DNA of 64,000 nt from Byssothecium circinans (taxonomy: Eukaryota > Ascomycota > Dothideomycetes > Pleosporales > Massarinaceae). Below are positions 1 to 9,108 of the stretch, one piece after another. Where the stretch lies: NCBI GenBank assembly GCA_010015675.1, contig ML976982.1:1346172-1410171 (forward strand), in the 5' to 3' direction. Position 1 is the stretch's first letter; each line of letters begins with the position of its first letter. A model generated the notes under the pieces. That model had not been told where the DNA came from. It searched no databases and saw only the letters and a list, made by a program, of their open reading frames with translations. A program made the translations under genes and the position numbers.

Positions 1-1067
1 ACTCTCTCAGTAATCCCTTTCTCTCTAGCTGCGTGGTAGGCAGTAATAAAACGTTCCTTTTTAATAGGTGCTGCGTCGTCGAGGTAGGATAGTTCTTGAA
101 TCTATTGCTGATAAAAATGCTTTACTACTAAGAAAACCGAGAGATCTAGAGGCTGTAGGACGTGCGAGGAATAAGCAGGTAGAAATAGAAGCTAAACTTT
201 ATTCTATTTACAGAGCCATAGGAATTCTAGGTTAACGTGGCTACCGTGGCCATCTAGGATAAGTATCCTCCAACAATCGCGTGAGGGAGCTGTATCAGGC
301 AGAAACACGCGCTGTAGCCACTCAGTTCTAATCGCATTAGATGTCTAGCCGTTCTGTGAGGTTGTATAAAGATAGTCTGGAATAGTTGTAGGAAACCAGG
401 TAGTCTGTAGGTTCTAGCCCTTAAATATCACCGCGCAGCGTAGTTTCTTGCCCGTAGCTGATACGCACTCAATTATAGATGCCCTCTCGCGATTCTCTGG
501 AGACTGATAATAAGCCTTCTTTTTCTAACTGCTTGCGAGTACTCTAGTGTTTGCACATACACCTAGGGCCTTCCCAGTCTCATCCATATTCCATGTATCC
601 TCAGCCTGTATACCCAGCTCTGCGCGCAGCCTCTCATAGTGCCGAAGAAACCCGCGTATCTACTCCTGTGTTGCTGCCTCAGCCCGTGAGGCCTCTATCT
701 TTCTACCCACAATAGATGCGACGCGTGGGTTGCGCTTAATAAAGCAGGATATCCAATGTTTGCCAACAGGATTGTCGTCTCCATTCATCCGCAGGATTCG
801 ATTCGCCATTTCTCGCGCGCGCGCGTGGGAGGGAGGAAAAGCGCGTGCGTCTTCTTCAACGATCCATCGTACGAGAAACTCCTCTTGTTGTAGAGTTAAT
901 CGCTGCTGGTATACGTGGCTGTTTTGGCTGTTCTGTGTACCGCGTATACGCGTTGAGAGAGTAGACTGCGGGACATTGTACGCCTTCGCAGCAGCCCGTT
1001 GGCTAGGATAAACACCAGAAATAAGATCAGAGATGGCTGATTGTATTGCTGCTTCGCGATTTTCCAT
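1..1067 (-). pseudogene. RIP-degraded pogo/Fot1-type transposase, truncated by window edge
   Basis: Read on the minus strand from an ATG at 1067, the protein begins with a Psq/CENP-B type helix-turn-helix (motif SQRAAAKAYNVPQSTLSTRI). It continues in one frame to base 1 through seven stop codons at 660, 525, 414, 345, 204, 192 and 102 (lowest base of each). Reading through them shows the DDE marks of the Tc1/mariner pogo superfamily: WNMDETG, then LDGHGSHV, then a SSHVLQPLDL block. All seven stops are TAG, most easily derived from CAG or TGG, which is what RIP (CpA to TpA) produces. No other frame break is visible, so the decay is by point mutation. The element runs off the left edge. Pseudogene status is certain from the sequence; the RIP cause is inferred. 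Confidence 0.9.
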
Positions 1068-1104
1068 TTTGGGTAGCTGAGTGTTGAGAAATCACGAGCG
1101 TTGA

Positions 1105-1166
1105 GAGAGGTGTTGAGATCTGATCGGTGATCAAGAACCCCGGGTGATCAGGAACCCGGTCGGCTA
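1105..1166. repeat. probable transposon end, possible terminal inverted repeat
   Basis: Upstream of the transposase start lies a short run of near repeats (AACCCCGGGTGATCA followed by GGAACCCGGTC) ending at a TA dinucleotide at 1165-1166. pogo-type elements insert at TA and carry terminal repeats of this general look. The other end lies outside the window, so the inverted match cannot be tested. Confidence 0.35.
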
Positions 1167-1352
1167 GCTTATAGCAAGGATCAGGGGCGCTTCTGGTACG
1201 AGCTACTGCACGAGACCGTGCACGGCTTCGACGAGAGGACAGAGTTGCAAATTATCAATTTCAGGGAGCAGTATGTCGCGTGGAACGAGTGGTTTCAGCA
1301 AATGGAGCACAGCAAGGCACCCCGATGGTCACGAGGTGAACGGGTTCGCTGA
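1167..1352 (+). pseudogene. C-terminal remnant of an unidentified protein gene
   Basis: One plus-strand frame starting right after the presumed transposon end is open for about 61 codons and closes at TGA 1350-1352. It has well mixed amino-acid composition with motifs DQGRFWYELLHETVHGFDER and EQYVAWNEWF, unlike chance frames nearby. There is no start codon and nothing similar upstream, so it looks like the tail of a gene cut by the transposon or a rearrangement. I do not recognise the family. Confidence 0.4.
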
Positions 1353-1962
1353 ACCAGCGGCACTCGCGAGCCGATGCTTTGACGGGGGAGGGCATCGGCC
1401 GTTACTCTGCTCGTCGCTGTATGGGATTCATTCCGGGATTCATTTCAGTGTGTCTGCTGTTGTAGCATGGAAGCTTCTCGGGGGGTCGATCAATTACTTG
1501 AATTTTGCTAGTTGAAAGCTATCTAAGGTCTCTCTACAGAAAATTAAATCACGTCATGAACAGCTTAGAGTGCTGCGGTATTGCACTCAGCGCCCGTCTA
1601 TGGCTTTGGGTCGCCGTGAGTGAAGTATTGCTCATCCAGCGCAGTGGTCTATGATGTTACTCACAGGATGAGTCATGATAGTCATGATGGGTGTAAGTTA
1701 ACCGAGTCCGACCAGAAGCTTGCGTATAAAGGCTCTTGCTGGTTACTTTGACTGACTCAACAACTAGAATGAACAGAAACGAAGCCGCGTATTACGTACA
1801 CAGACCATGTTCAGTGAGTCACACATGCAATGACCTATGACCTGACGATATATAACACTTGTCAATGTACTTCAGTTCACGGAGCCTCTGCATTATTGGC
1901 AACCTGTGGCCTTCATCAATAGTTGATCATATTTTTACTCGCCTTTTCCATAATCATATCTA
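1353..1962. promoter_or_regulatory. leader region of paralogue 1 with TATA box
   Basis: No convincing coding frame. A TATAAAG element lies at 1735-1741, about 220 bases before the first ATG of the degraded paralogue 1; paralogues 2 and 3 also carry TATA boxes ahead of their starts. A TCATGATAGTCATGATGGG stretch near 1674-1692 holds two overlapping CATGA copies. Confidence 0.45.
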
Positions 1963-2536
1963 ATGGTCCGTCACAAACCGGCTCGCTCGACCGACCGTTG
2001 GAAGTACGAAGACGACGAGGCATCTGTGCAAGCATGCAGTGCGACAAAGGCGAATGATCAGGAAGCTGGGCCGAAACCGACAACAGACACTGCATCGACG
2101 GACCCTGATGACGCAGTAACAGACTCCAATCCGGCGAGAGAAAGCAAGCATAGCTCAACCTCAACTTCTGAAAGCCCTGAAACGCAAGCTGGTGCCATCG
2201 GTGATGGCAAGGCCACGATGTGGCTCATCGGCATCCCCGAAGAGTTTCGATCCAAACAATATTCTGGTAAATTCGGGAAAACCACAAATGTTGGTATTTT
2301 TGGGGCTTGTAACAAAGCAAAATGGGTAATTTAAGCCATGGAGCTTGACGTCACATGTATCCCTTGCGAGATAAATTTCGATAATACGAAGGCTTCACCA
2401 CCAGGGGAGACTGGGATGAAGACAATGCGGCTACAGCAAACTGTAAGTCAGACTTCCCTACTAAAACGCAGAGATTGGGAACGCTAATAACATTGCAGTG
2501 CCTGAAGCGTATAAAAACGCCGGCCTCAAATGGTGA
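1963..2536 (+). pseudogene. paralogue 1 of tandem unknown family, broken
   Basis: First of three tandem relatives. From ATG 1963 the frame gives a low-complexity Ser/Thr/Asp-rich N-terminus of about 80 residues and then the family core (IPEEFR ... FGKTTN), but stops at TAA 2332-2334. Family sequence resumes in another frame (about 2390-2442, GDWDEDNAATAN), followed by an intron with canonical ends (2443-2498, branch-like GCTAATAAC) and a last exon 2499-2536 reading LPEAYKNAGLKW. The intron lies at the same place and phase as in copies 2 and 3. At least one stop and one frameshift separate the halves, so I call it a pseudogene. Whether a shortened protein is still made is unknown. No known domain. 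Confidence 0.6.
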
Positions 2537-2675
2537 CGGGTGACTCAACGTTCACGTCCAGCCAAAGGGGCGAACTGCTATGAGAGGATGCGGTTCTGGG
2601 AGCATGTGGGAAGGCCGGGGTGATATGGTGACGGCGTGACTCAAGGTTCAGTCAAAGGGCAAATTATTATGCAAC
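2529..2675 (+). repeat. imperfect direct repeat, about 92-base period
   Basis: A block starting ATGGTGACGG-GTGACTCAA at 2529 recurs at about 2621 as ATGGTGACGGCGTGACTCAA; both continue with GTTCA, a CAAAGGG run and end near a TATG. The first copy overlaps the 3' end of paralogue 1, so the repeat is probably a local tandem duplication of its tail. Confidence 0.6.
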
Positions 2676-3274
2676 ATGGGGAATGCGGGTATCTTATAAC
2701 TTAGCTATAATTTCATAGGGCATATTTGGGCGTTAATCTAGTCATTGACCAATATTATTTCATTACTTGGGCCGCTGCAATGTGATTGCGCAGCCCAACT
2801 TGTGTGACCAGACACGGATCATGGGCGTGGAGTCACAGTGATCGACCCGCACAACCCGACCCACCGTATAAGTTTTTCCGCATTTCCAATACCTGCGGCT
2901 TAAGAGAGCGCTTCTGCGCCATCAGCCGCATCCGTGCAAATCATGCATGCTATGTTCGAAACCCCCATCATCACAGGCACCCCTTACAACCTTATAGAAT
3001 CCTGGCACTCGTGTTCCGAGACTTCATTGGTGCTCTGCTGTTTGATATCTGGAAATTATGGCGAAAAATAAGCATCAACTGAATTTCTTGAAAGGCTGAT
3101 GTAGCTTAAATGGTAGTGGTTGCGTGAGCTCGATAGCTGACGAGCCGTGGCTGGAAACGGGGAAGCTCAAGCTACCATACCTCTTGGTTGAGTGCTTTTC
3201 CACGTAGTGCAAATTCAGCCCCAGCCCTAATCTTCCAGTCCTACGTATCATATCGTGGTGTTCGTTTCACGATC
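2676..3274. other. intergenic, no gene seen
   Basis: Stop-rich in all frames apart from one 98-codon frame without family resemblance or start context. I see no RNA gene or repeat in it. Confidence 0.6.
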
Positions 3275-3505
3275 CGTAGAGTCAAGCGGCTCGTGTAACC
3301 AGCTCCTAACAACAGTCATATCCTTCCAAGGACTCATCTCGAACCCAGTATAAAACGGGGCGCGAACACCGACACAACTATCCCCCCTACTTACCATTCA
3401 GATTTTGGCAAAAAAAAAAAAAAACGGAAAAGGAACCACATCCCACTGCAAGCAATTCCAGGTCCAACCTTAAGATCCCCTTGAAACTACAAACCAGTAA
3501 GAAAC
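3275..3505 (+). promoter_or_regulatory. promoter of paralogue 2, shared block and TATA box
   Basis: CGTAGAGTCAAGC at 3275-3287 is identical to 4433-4445 ahead of paralogue 3, and the sequence after it (GTGTAACCAGCTCCTAACA) is also similar there. A TATAAAA box lies at 3349-3355 and a run of about 14 A at 3411-3424. The spacing block-to-TATA is 74 bases here and 81 at paralogue 3. Confidence 0.6.
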
Positions 3506-4123
3506 ATGACCCGATCCAGCACCGCCGACGATCTGAACCTCAACACCCACACCACCACCACTAGCAAACCCCCAATCCCTCTCACAAACCACCAACGTAG
3601 AGACCAAATCATAGCCCTCTTCGACGAAGCCATCGCCTCAATCCGGCCTCGCCCGCCCCTCTCCACCGCACCACTCAGCATCCTCGAAAATGAGGGGCTA
3701 CCTATCTTCATCCCTGTCTTCAGGATCAGTATACCAGAACAGTTCCGAAAAGTTAACTTCAAAAGTATGGATGTTGGCAAAACAACAGATTCCCATCTCT
3801 TCAAGCGTATCAAAGACAACTGGCGCTGGCAGGAGAGGCGCCGCAGTGAATTTTGGGATAAAAATATTTGGTCAGGGGAGGTTGAGTGGTGTTCGACTTC
3901 GGACGTAGTTTCGAAGCTTGAACACGACCCCAGGGATGGTAAAAGATGTGGGGAATGGGTTGTGGAGAAAGGGGCAACGCAGAATTGTAGGTGGGAAATG
4001 ACCCGAGTTTGCGCGTGCCGACGATTATGATGGAGATGCTGACAATATGCAGTGCTTGCAGCGTGTCAGGAAGCTAATATCTCGACGGAAAAAGAGAACA
4101 AGGGTGGGGGGTTTCTCTGTTAA
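3506..4123 (+). CDS. paralogue 2 of tandem unknown family (183 aa)
   Basis: Two exons, 3506-3986 and 4053-4123, joined in phase 1 across a 66-base intron with GT-AG ends and a CTGAC branch near 4040. Without the splice the frame would run on to 4030. The protein has a Thr/Asn/Pro-rich N-terminus (about 1-30), an alpha-helical stretch, then the family core IPEQFRKVNF ... GKTTDSHLFKR, a Trp-rich middle and a tail GATQN|LLAACQEAN after the splice site. No signal peptide or membrane helix. The core, intron position and tail match neighbours 1 and 3, so the gene arose by tandem duplication. GKTT resembles a P-loop end, but the upstream GxxxxG is missing. Function unknown; I recognise no domain. 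Confidence 0.7.
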
Positions 4124-4638
4124 TAAGTTTCTTTCCTATTCAAATAGTGGTGGTAGAATCCTATTTGTTTTTTAAGCCCTGCTGGAACAGCTATCCAAGA
4201 AGACTCACAATCCAGTACTCTAAAATGGCATTCCACCTAATTACATCCATCCTACACCGCTTCTAAGCCAACGAGACTTCTTAACAATGACTTTACTAAG
4301 ATGCTTAGAAACTGGGATGCTAAAGCTACCACGTAATTACCAAAGTACACATTTACAGCTTCTTTCGTAGTTTAAATCCAGCTTTGGCACTTCTCTTCCA
4401 CCCCTGCGTATCGCAGCGCTTGTGTTACAATTCGTAGAGTCAAGCATTTGTGTGACTAACTTCTAACACCTTGGTAGTCATACCATACCGAAGACTCATC
4501 GCTCCCTCTCTACTATAAAAGTCGACTTACAACGTCGCCACAACATACACCATCCTCTTTCCAAACCCCCCAACAAAAAGAACGAAAAAAGGACACTGAA
4601 CTACAGATCCACAACCATCAAAAACAACCCACATCAAA
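4124..4638 (+). promoter_or_regulatory. promoter of paralogue 3, shared block and TATA box
   Basis: Contains the second copy of CGTAGAGTCAAGC (4433-4445), similar flanks (GTGTGACTAACTTCTAACA) and a TATAAAA box at 4514-4520, 125 bases before the ATG. The rest, including 4124-4432, shows no gene. Confidence 0.6.
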
Positions 4639-5273
4639 ATGCCTCACAACAAACCCTCCACCAGTGCAACAAACAACGCGTCTGACCCCGAGGACCAAGG
4701 CCCAGAAAACCACCCCACGCACTCGACCCCCGAGCCCTCAAGCCCAGCACCCACGAGCGAAGCAAGCGATAGCCCCTCTCCCAGAACCACCACCGGCCTC
4801 ATCAGCACCATCCACCGCCTCCTCGCCGAGCTAGACACCATCTCCACCGCCCAAGACGCCCACAACTCCTTCCTATCAAAGCGCCAGCTACCCATCACAA
4901 ATCCCTACATCCCCTTCTTCGGCGTCAATATCCCACTTGACGTCCGCAATAAAAGAGGTAAACTGCGTTCGTTCGGCAAAACAACAAATCCCATCTTGTA
5001 TAAAAACTTCCGTACAAGTCAACCGTGGGAAAATACGCCGTTAAAGGAACCTGTTTGGCTGACGGTTCAGGAACTACGGGATATAATTATAGAAGATGAT
5101 AATGAAAATTGGGAGATATATGGAGGCTGGGACCTAGAAGTTGGGGCGACTAGGAATTGTAAGTCGAGTCTCATGGGCTTTTGATTGCGTGACGCTGATT
5201 TTGGGATGTAGTGACTGAAGCGTGTAAATATGCAGGTGTTAGTGTGGATCAGAAACCGCCTCTGAAGCGTTGA
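4639..5273 (+). CDS. paralogue 3 of tandem unknown family (193 aa)
   Basis: Exons 4639-5158 and 5212-5273, joined in phase 1 over a 53-base GT-AG intron at the same site as in copies 1 and 2. The N-terminal 55 residues are Ser/Pro/Thr-rich and probably disordered. The folded-looking part follows: a helix (LLAELDTISTAQ), then YIPFFGVNIP, a basic segment, FGKTTNPILYKNF, an acidic segment and GATRN|LTEACKYAG at the splice. It ends PPLKR. It is the best preserved of the three copies. No secretion signal, transmembrane segment or catalytic motif is visible. The accessory setting beside a dead transposon suggests a lineage-specific family, perhaps fast evolving. I do not assign a function. Confidence 0.7.
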
Positions 5274-5826
5274 AGTGGGTTGGAGGGGGAGGGATGGTTT
5301 CTGAAGGAAGATGTGACATTATTATAGCGGAAGGCTGGGGGATGGTTTCATTGTGGGAGCTTGTCTGGCACGCGGTTGAAAGAATTCCCCGCACACATAA
5401 TACTCTCTCACCAAGGACTACCTACAATAACTAACACGTTAATCACTCTCCTTTAACTTTAACAAGACATAGAATTGTAAAGCTAGGCCTGCTCTTTTAC
5501 GTAGGAGTAGGAAGAGGTTAAAAGGGCTTCGGTGGGTGTGGGCAAATATGAGCTGAAGTTTTTCGGCGTGCGGCGAATTGCTTCAATCGCGTGCTGGTCA
5601 GCCATGACGCCCACAAACGTGGTCAATAAATATATGACGATGGTCAACATGTCTTAGTTGACTCACGTATTTAAACTCCCCAACGTACCATGCAACTGCG
5701 CTCTAGTCTGATCGTAACTACTTCCAACAACACACTAGATCCACTCATCAATGCACTTTCGCTGACTGAAACGCATTCTGCATAAATATCCAACCCTTTG
5801 TTACACCCAACAATGTCCTCAACCCC
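5274..5826. other. intergenic, convergent 3' regions
   Basis: Lies between the 3' end of paralogue 3 and the 3' end of the bestrophin-like gene. No coding frame, repeat or RNA gene recognised. Confidence 0.6.
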
Positions 5827-7026
5827 TTATTGAAACATGCCTCCAAGTCCCCTTCCTCCAACCTGATCCCATCTAACCCCCCTGCCACCCCCACCCCTGA
5901 CAGCCACCCACTCATCCAACATCACCATAACCTCTCTCCTCGTATCCTCAATAATCCCATCCATTTTAATATCGTTCTTGTCGTAACCAAATGGGTCTTC
6001 AAGCTGCTGGCCAATCCCCTCAATCCCGTACAGAGTGAAGCTCACAATCGCCACAATCGGGATACTATACCATCCATAATCGTCCACGATACCGAGGGGC
6101 AGGAAAATGAGGAAGAGGGCCAGGACTTGCTTTTGGTGGATCAGGTGGGCCACAGGGATAGGTGTCGAACGGATGGTTTCCATGCGCCCGTAGGCGTCAA
6201 CCAGAGAGTTTATTTGCACCGTCATTTGCGAGGCGAGCGGCGCATGGAACCAGCCTCTGTCGAAACCCCGGCGGATGTAGCCTTCGATTAGTACGCTCAG
6301 TTGGAGCGGGAGACTGAGGCCTTGGTCTTCGTAGCCCATCAGTCCCTCTGGGAGGAGAGAGGTGTATTCCGATTTCGCTGTCTCGACACCATTCTCTGTA
6401 TCTAGGTTCTCGTTACCGTTCTCGTTGGGATCGTTGGGTGAGTGATCGGTATAACTCGGTCGTCGCGAAATGGGTTGCGAGCGCGACCCAAACGGTGATG
6501 CGGGAGGGGGCAGGGAGGCGAGAGAAGCCGGTGGGATGTTGAATTCGGCCCTTAGGTTATGTTTCACGGCGTACAAAATAGCCACTAGAACCCTAAGAAT
6601 CTTCTCCGTATCCCTCTTTTCCTCATCGCTCAACTCCCCACTACCGTTCGCCTTACCGCCTCCACTTTCCCCAGCCTTCGCATTTACCAGCGCAATCCTC
6701 GCAAGATTTCGTACGGAAGTACTGATTGTAGTCAAGCAGTTCCTGCCTGTCCAGAAGCGATCATAGCTCGTTCCATTCCTAAACACCAGCATGAGACCTA
6801 CCACGATGGATAGGGACGGGATGATGGTGCCGGGCAGGCCAAGGGAAGCGAAGACGAAGGTGTCGAGGTAGACAACCAGGGCGGTGAGGAGAGAATGGAG
6901 AATTACGGGCGCGAGAAGGAGGTGGTGGATGCTGCCGCGTGTGAAGCGCAGGACGAGGGGGAGACGCCGCGGTTTCGTGCGGAAGGAGTGTGCGAGAGGG
7001 TATGTTGGACGGCGTGGAGTTGGCAT
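5827..7026 (-). CDS. bestrophin-like chloride channel (RFP-TM/UPF0187)
   Basis: Single-exon 399-residue protein. Marks of the bestrophin/UPF0187 anion channel family: a basic N-terminus, hydrophobic segments at about 34-55 and 60-80, then FRNGTSYDRFWTGR, the counterpart of the conserved Arg-rich SY-RW motif. The second membrane block (LALFLIFLPLGIVDDYGWYSIPI, about 300-325) is followed by the family hallmark EDPFGYDKNDI. Between them is a Ser/Pro/Asn-rich insert of about 60 residues typical of fungal members. Bestrophins form pentameric anion channels; the fungal homologues are poorly studied and their membrane is not evident from the sequence. The start at 7026 (MPTPRRPTYPLAHSF) fits the family. 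It is transcribed divergently from the PEX11-like gene. Confident in family, not in ion specificity. Confidence 0.85.
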   Translation of the reverse strand: MPTPRRPTYPLAHSFRTKPRRLPLVLRFTRGSIHHLLLAPVILHSLLTALVVYLDTFVFASLGLPGTIIPSLSIVVGLMLVFRNGTSYDRFWTGRNCLTTISTSVRNLARIALVNAKAGESGGGKANGSGELSDEEKRDTEKILRVLVAILYAVKHNLRAEFNIPPASLASLPPPASPFGSRSQPISRRPSYTDHSPNDPNENGNENLDTENGVETAKSEYTSLLPEGLMGYEDQGLSLPLQLSVLIEGYIRRGFDRGWFHAPLASQMTVQINSLVDAYGRMETIRSTPIPVAHLIHQKQVLALFLIFLPLGIVDDYGWYSIPIVAIVSFTLYGIEGIGQQLEDPFGYDKNDIKMDGIIEDTRREVMVMLDEWVAVRGGGGRGVRWDQVGGRGLGGMFQ

Positions 7027-7449
7027 TGTTGCGGTTTGCTATAGAGTCGTCGGCTCCTGGAGGGGTGGTGTGGTAGTGGAGGACTGGAGGAAGTTGGCAG
7101 GCTGTTGGCACATCCTGAAAGCTTGGAAGCTGGGGACGCGGGGTTGGCAGGGGTTGGGTTGGAAGTGCCGAGGCTAGATAAAGATATTGTCTGTGACATT
7201 ATCAAGTTCTTTGACAAGAGTCTTCTCTCTCTCTGCTGAGCGGTATATAAAACAACGAGAGTTTGACTAGTTAAGAGGTTAGTAGCGTAGCCTCGAAGCT
7301 TGGAAGGTTGCCGCATGTGATGGACCCTGAGCGGGATCTCTGATCCAACCTCGGCCACCCCATCACACCAGTTTTGACCAATTTTCTTCCAACGATAATT
7401 CATGCACGGTAGCCCTTTTTGAAGCACTTCTTATATGTAAAAAGACACA
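7027..7449. promoter_or_regulatory. divergent promoter, bestrophin-like / PEX11-like
   Basis: 423 bases between two diverging starts. A TATATAAAA element at 7244-7252 on the plus strand suits the PEX11-like gene, about 200 bases before its ATG. It follows a CT-rich run (7221-7234). Confidence 0.45.
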
Positions 7450-8475
7450 ATGGCAGAACCCCAGCATTCCCCTACTACAACAACAATTCCCTCCTCCACC
7501 GCAGTGCCTCCCCAAGAGCCCTCCAAACCACCACGACCCTCCCGCGGCACTGCTCTCCAACGACTTCGCGCCCTAATTCTTCGCTACATATCCTACCTCC
7601 TCCAGAAAACTGACCGCAATATCCTCCGCCTCTCAAAACTCCTCTCATCCCCTACGACAACAGACAACCTCCTCTGCACCACAAGCTACACATTAAGCTT
7701 CATCCACGCGCTCCTCAGTCGAATACTCGATCGCCGTCTCACAGCCATCGCTTCCTCCATCGCCGAAAAAGCAACGCCCGTCCTGCTTCCTGGCGAAACC
7801 TTCATAGCCACCGTTTCCACGCCCCCATCCACACAACGCCTCGCGCAGACGACGACGAGCATCAAAGCACTTGAGAATGTGATATCCGATTACCGCATAT
7901 TCGTACGGTTATGGGGTTTGGTTGGAATATACGAATGGGCAAGAGGAGCGTGGAATGCACCTCCACTGAGCAAAGACGCGGGAAGAAAAGAGAAAATACT
8001 AAGAGGTGTTACATGGGCCAGCGTAACAAGTTGTATCGGCTTCCAAGTCCTCGAAAACGGCGCCTATCTCTCCAGCAAAGGCGTATTGGTCAGCCAATCT
8101 TGGACTGGCGAGCAAGGGAAAGCAAGAGAAGGGCAATGGTGGATATGGAGTAGCCGGTTCTGGGCTGGCTGCGTTGTGCTCGAGCTGCTCCGACTAGGCG
8201 TCCTGCACTACTATCGGGAACCATTGACGTCAAGTGAGAAGGAAAAGGCGGCAGTCGAGGATGGTGAGAAGGAAGGGAAGATGTTGAGGGAGGAACAAAA
8301 AAAGGAGGAAAGGATTTGGTGGAGAGATTTGGTGAGTAACCTGGCGTACATGCCTATGACGCTGCATTGGAGTGTGGAGGAAGAGAACGGAATCCTGAGT
8401 GATTGGGGGGTCGGGGTGCTAGGGGCGGTTGCGGGAGGTGCAAATTTGGTGCATGCGTGGAGGAACACTGCATGA
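7450..8475 (+). CDS. PEX11-like peroxisomal membrane protein
   Basis: Single-exon 341-residue protein. After a Pro/Thr-rich N-terminus (1-35) comes a PEX11-type layout: amphipathic helix RLRALILRYISYLLQKTDRN, a segment ending in LRLWG-like FVRLWGLVGIYEWARG (about 155-170), hydrophobic stretches near 190-215 and 240-260, a charged Lys/Glu linker (about 262-285), and a C-terminal membrane block with LAYMPMTLHWS and GVLGAVAGGANL. Peroxins of the PEX11/PEX11C group shape peroxisomal membranes during division. The sequence similarity is clear in the FVRLWG and LHWS regions; which subgroup it belongs to is less sure. The start at 7450 is the first ATG of the frame, 424 bases from the diverging bestrophin-like gene. 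Confidence 0.8.
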   Translation: MAEPQHSPTTTTIPSSTAVPPQEPSKPPRPSRGTALQRLRALILRYISYLLQKTDRNILRLSKLLSSPTTTDNLLCTTSYTLSFIHALLSRILDRRLTAIASSIAEKATPVLLPGETFIATVSTPPSTQRLAQTTTSIKALENVISDYRIFVRLWGLVGIYEWARGAWNAPPLSKDAGRKEKILRGVTWASVTSCIGFQVLENGAYLSSKGVLVSQSWTGEQGKAREGQWWIWSSRFWAGCVVLELLRLGVLHYYREPLTSSEKEKAAVEDGEKEGKMLREEQKKEERIWWRDLVSNLAYMPMTLHWSVEEENGILSDWGVGVLGAVAGGANLVHAWRNTA

Positions 8476-9108
8476 GAGCCTTTGGATGAGATGGTCCTTT
8501 TGGTCACTTCACGGACCGACCCTTGACAGTTTCCAAAATATGCTCTGATACGATGGGCGAGAGATTGCATTCGAGATCAGGTTCGTCGACGAAACGATCT
8601 GAATCATCAACTGCTCTATATCGTCATACGACAAATAGTACGGCTAACTTTTCCAATCCAAATATCCTGGCGCAACAGAGATTTTATATGCTCAACTCAA
8701 TTCTCTCAATATACGGCCAGTAAAGTCGTGGTGGGTCTCCGTTGTTTCACGCTTCCTCTACTTTTGATTGGAGGACCCGATTACCCCAGACTCCTCTTCC
8801 ATTTCTGCCGCGCATAGATTGATGCCAATACCGAACACAGTTACCTCTATAGCTACAAAAGGAAAGATTCCTCGAATCATTACAGGATGGCGCCATTGCC
8901 CGCATCATATTCGTCGATCGTATATACATTACAATCAATTTTCGGGCGGAAAATCTACGCTTCTGCAATTTAGTTATGCGCGAAGGGTAAGGTAGGGAAT
9001 AAGGTAGCATAACGTCCTTACCTTCCAATCCTCATTCTTTTCCCTTTCCTTTTTTTCTTGCTGCTTATCGTCTCGCCGTCCTATCCCTCGTTTAGTCTAG
9101 TCTTCAAC
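8476..9108. other. intergenic; leader of pectate lyase gene
   Basis: No gene seen. A pyrimidine-rich tract (9036-9060) directly precedes the pectate lyase start, a common core-promoter/leader feature of filamentous fungi. Confidence 0.5.

Noticed and set aside
1273..1515. 80-codon plus-strand ORF
   Set aside because: It overlaps the better remnant frame (1167-1352) in another phase and its second half has no protein-like features.
2220..2300. GKTT in the tandem family as a P-loop (Walker A)
   Set aside because: None of the copies has the G-x4 before GKT, the preceding residues differ, and no Walker B or G-domain motif follows.
2890..2975. possible tRNA because of GTTCGAAAC
   Set aside because: The B-box-like word has no matching A box at the right distance and no acceptor stem can be paired.
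2786..3082. 98-codon plus ORF between paralogues 1 and 2
   Set aside because: No similarity to the family, no start context and composition of a chance frame.
6884..7427. overlapping frames on both strands in the bestrophin-like N-terminal region
   Set aside because: They are GC-driven shadows of the bestrophin-like gene and the divergent promoter.
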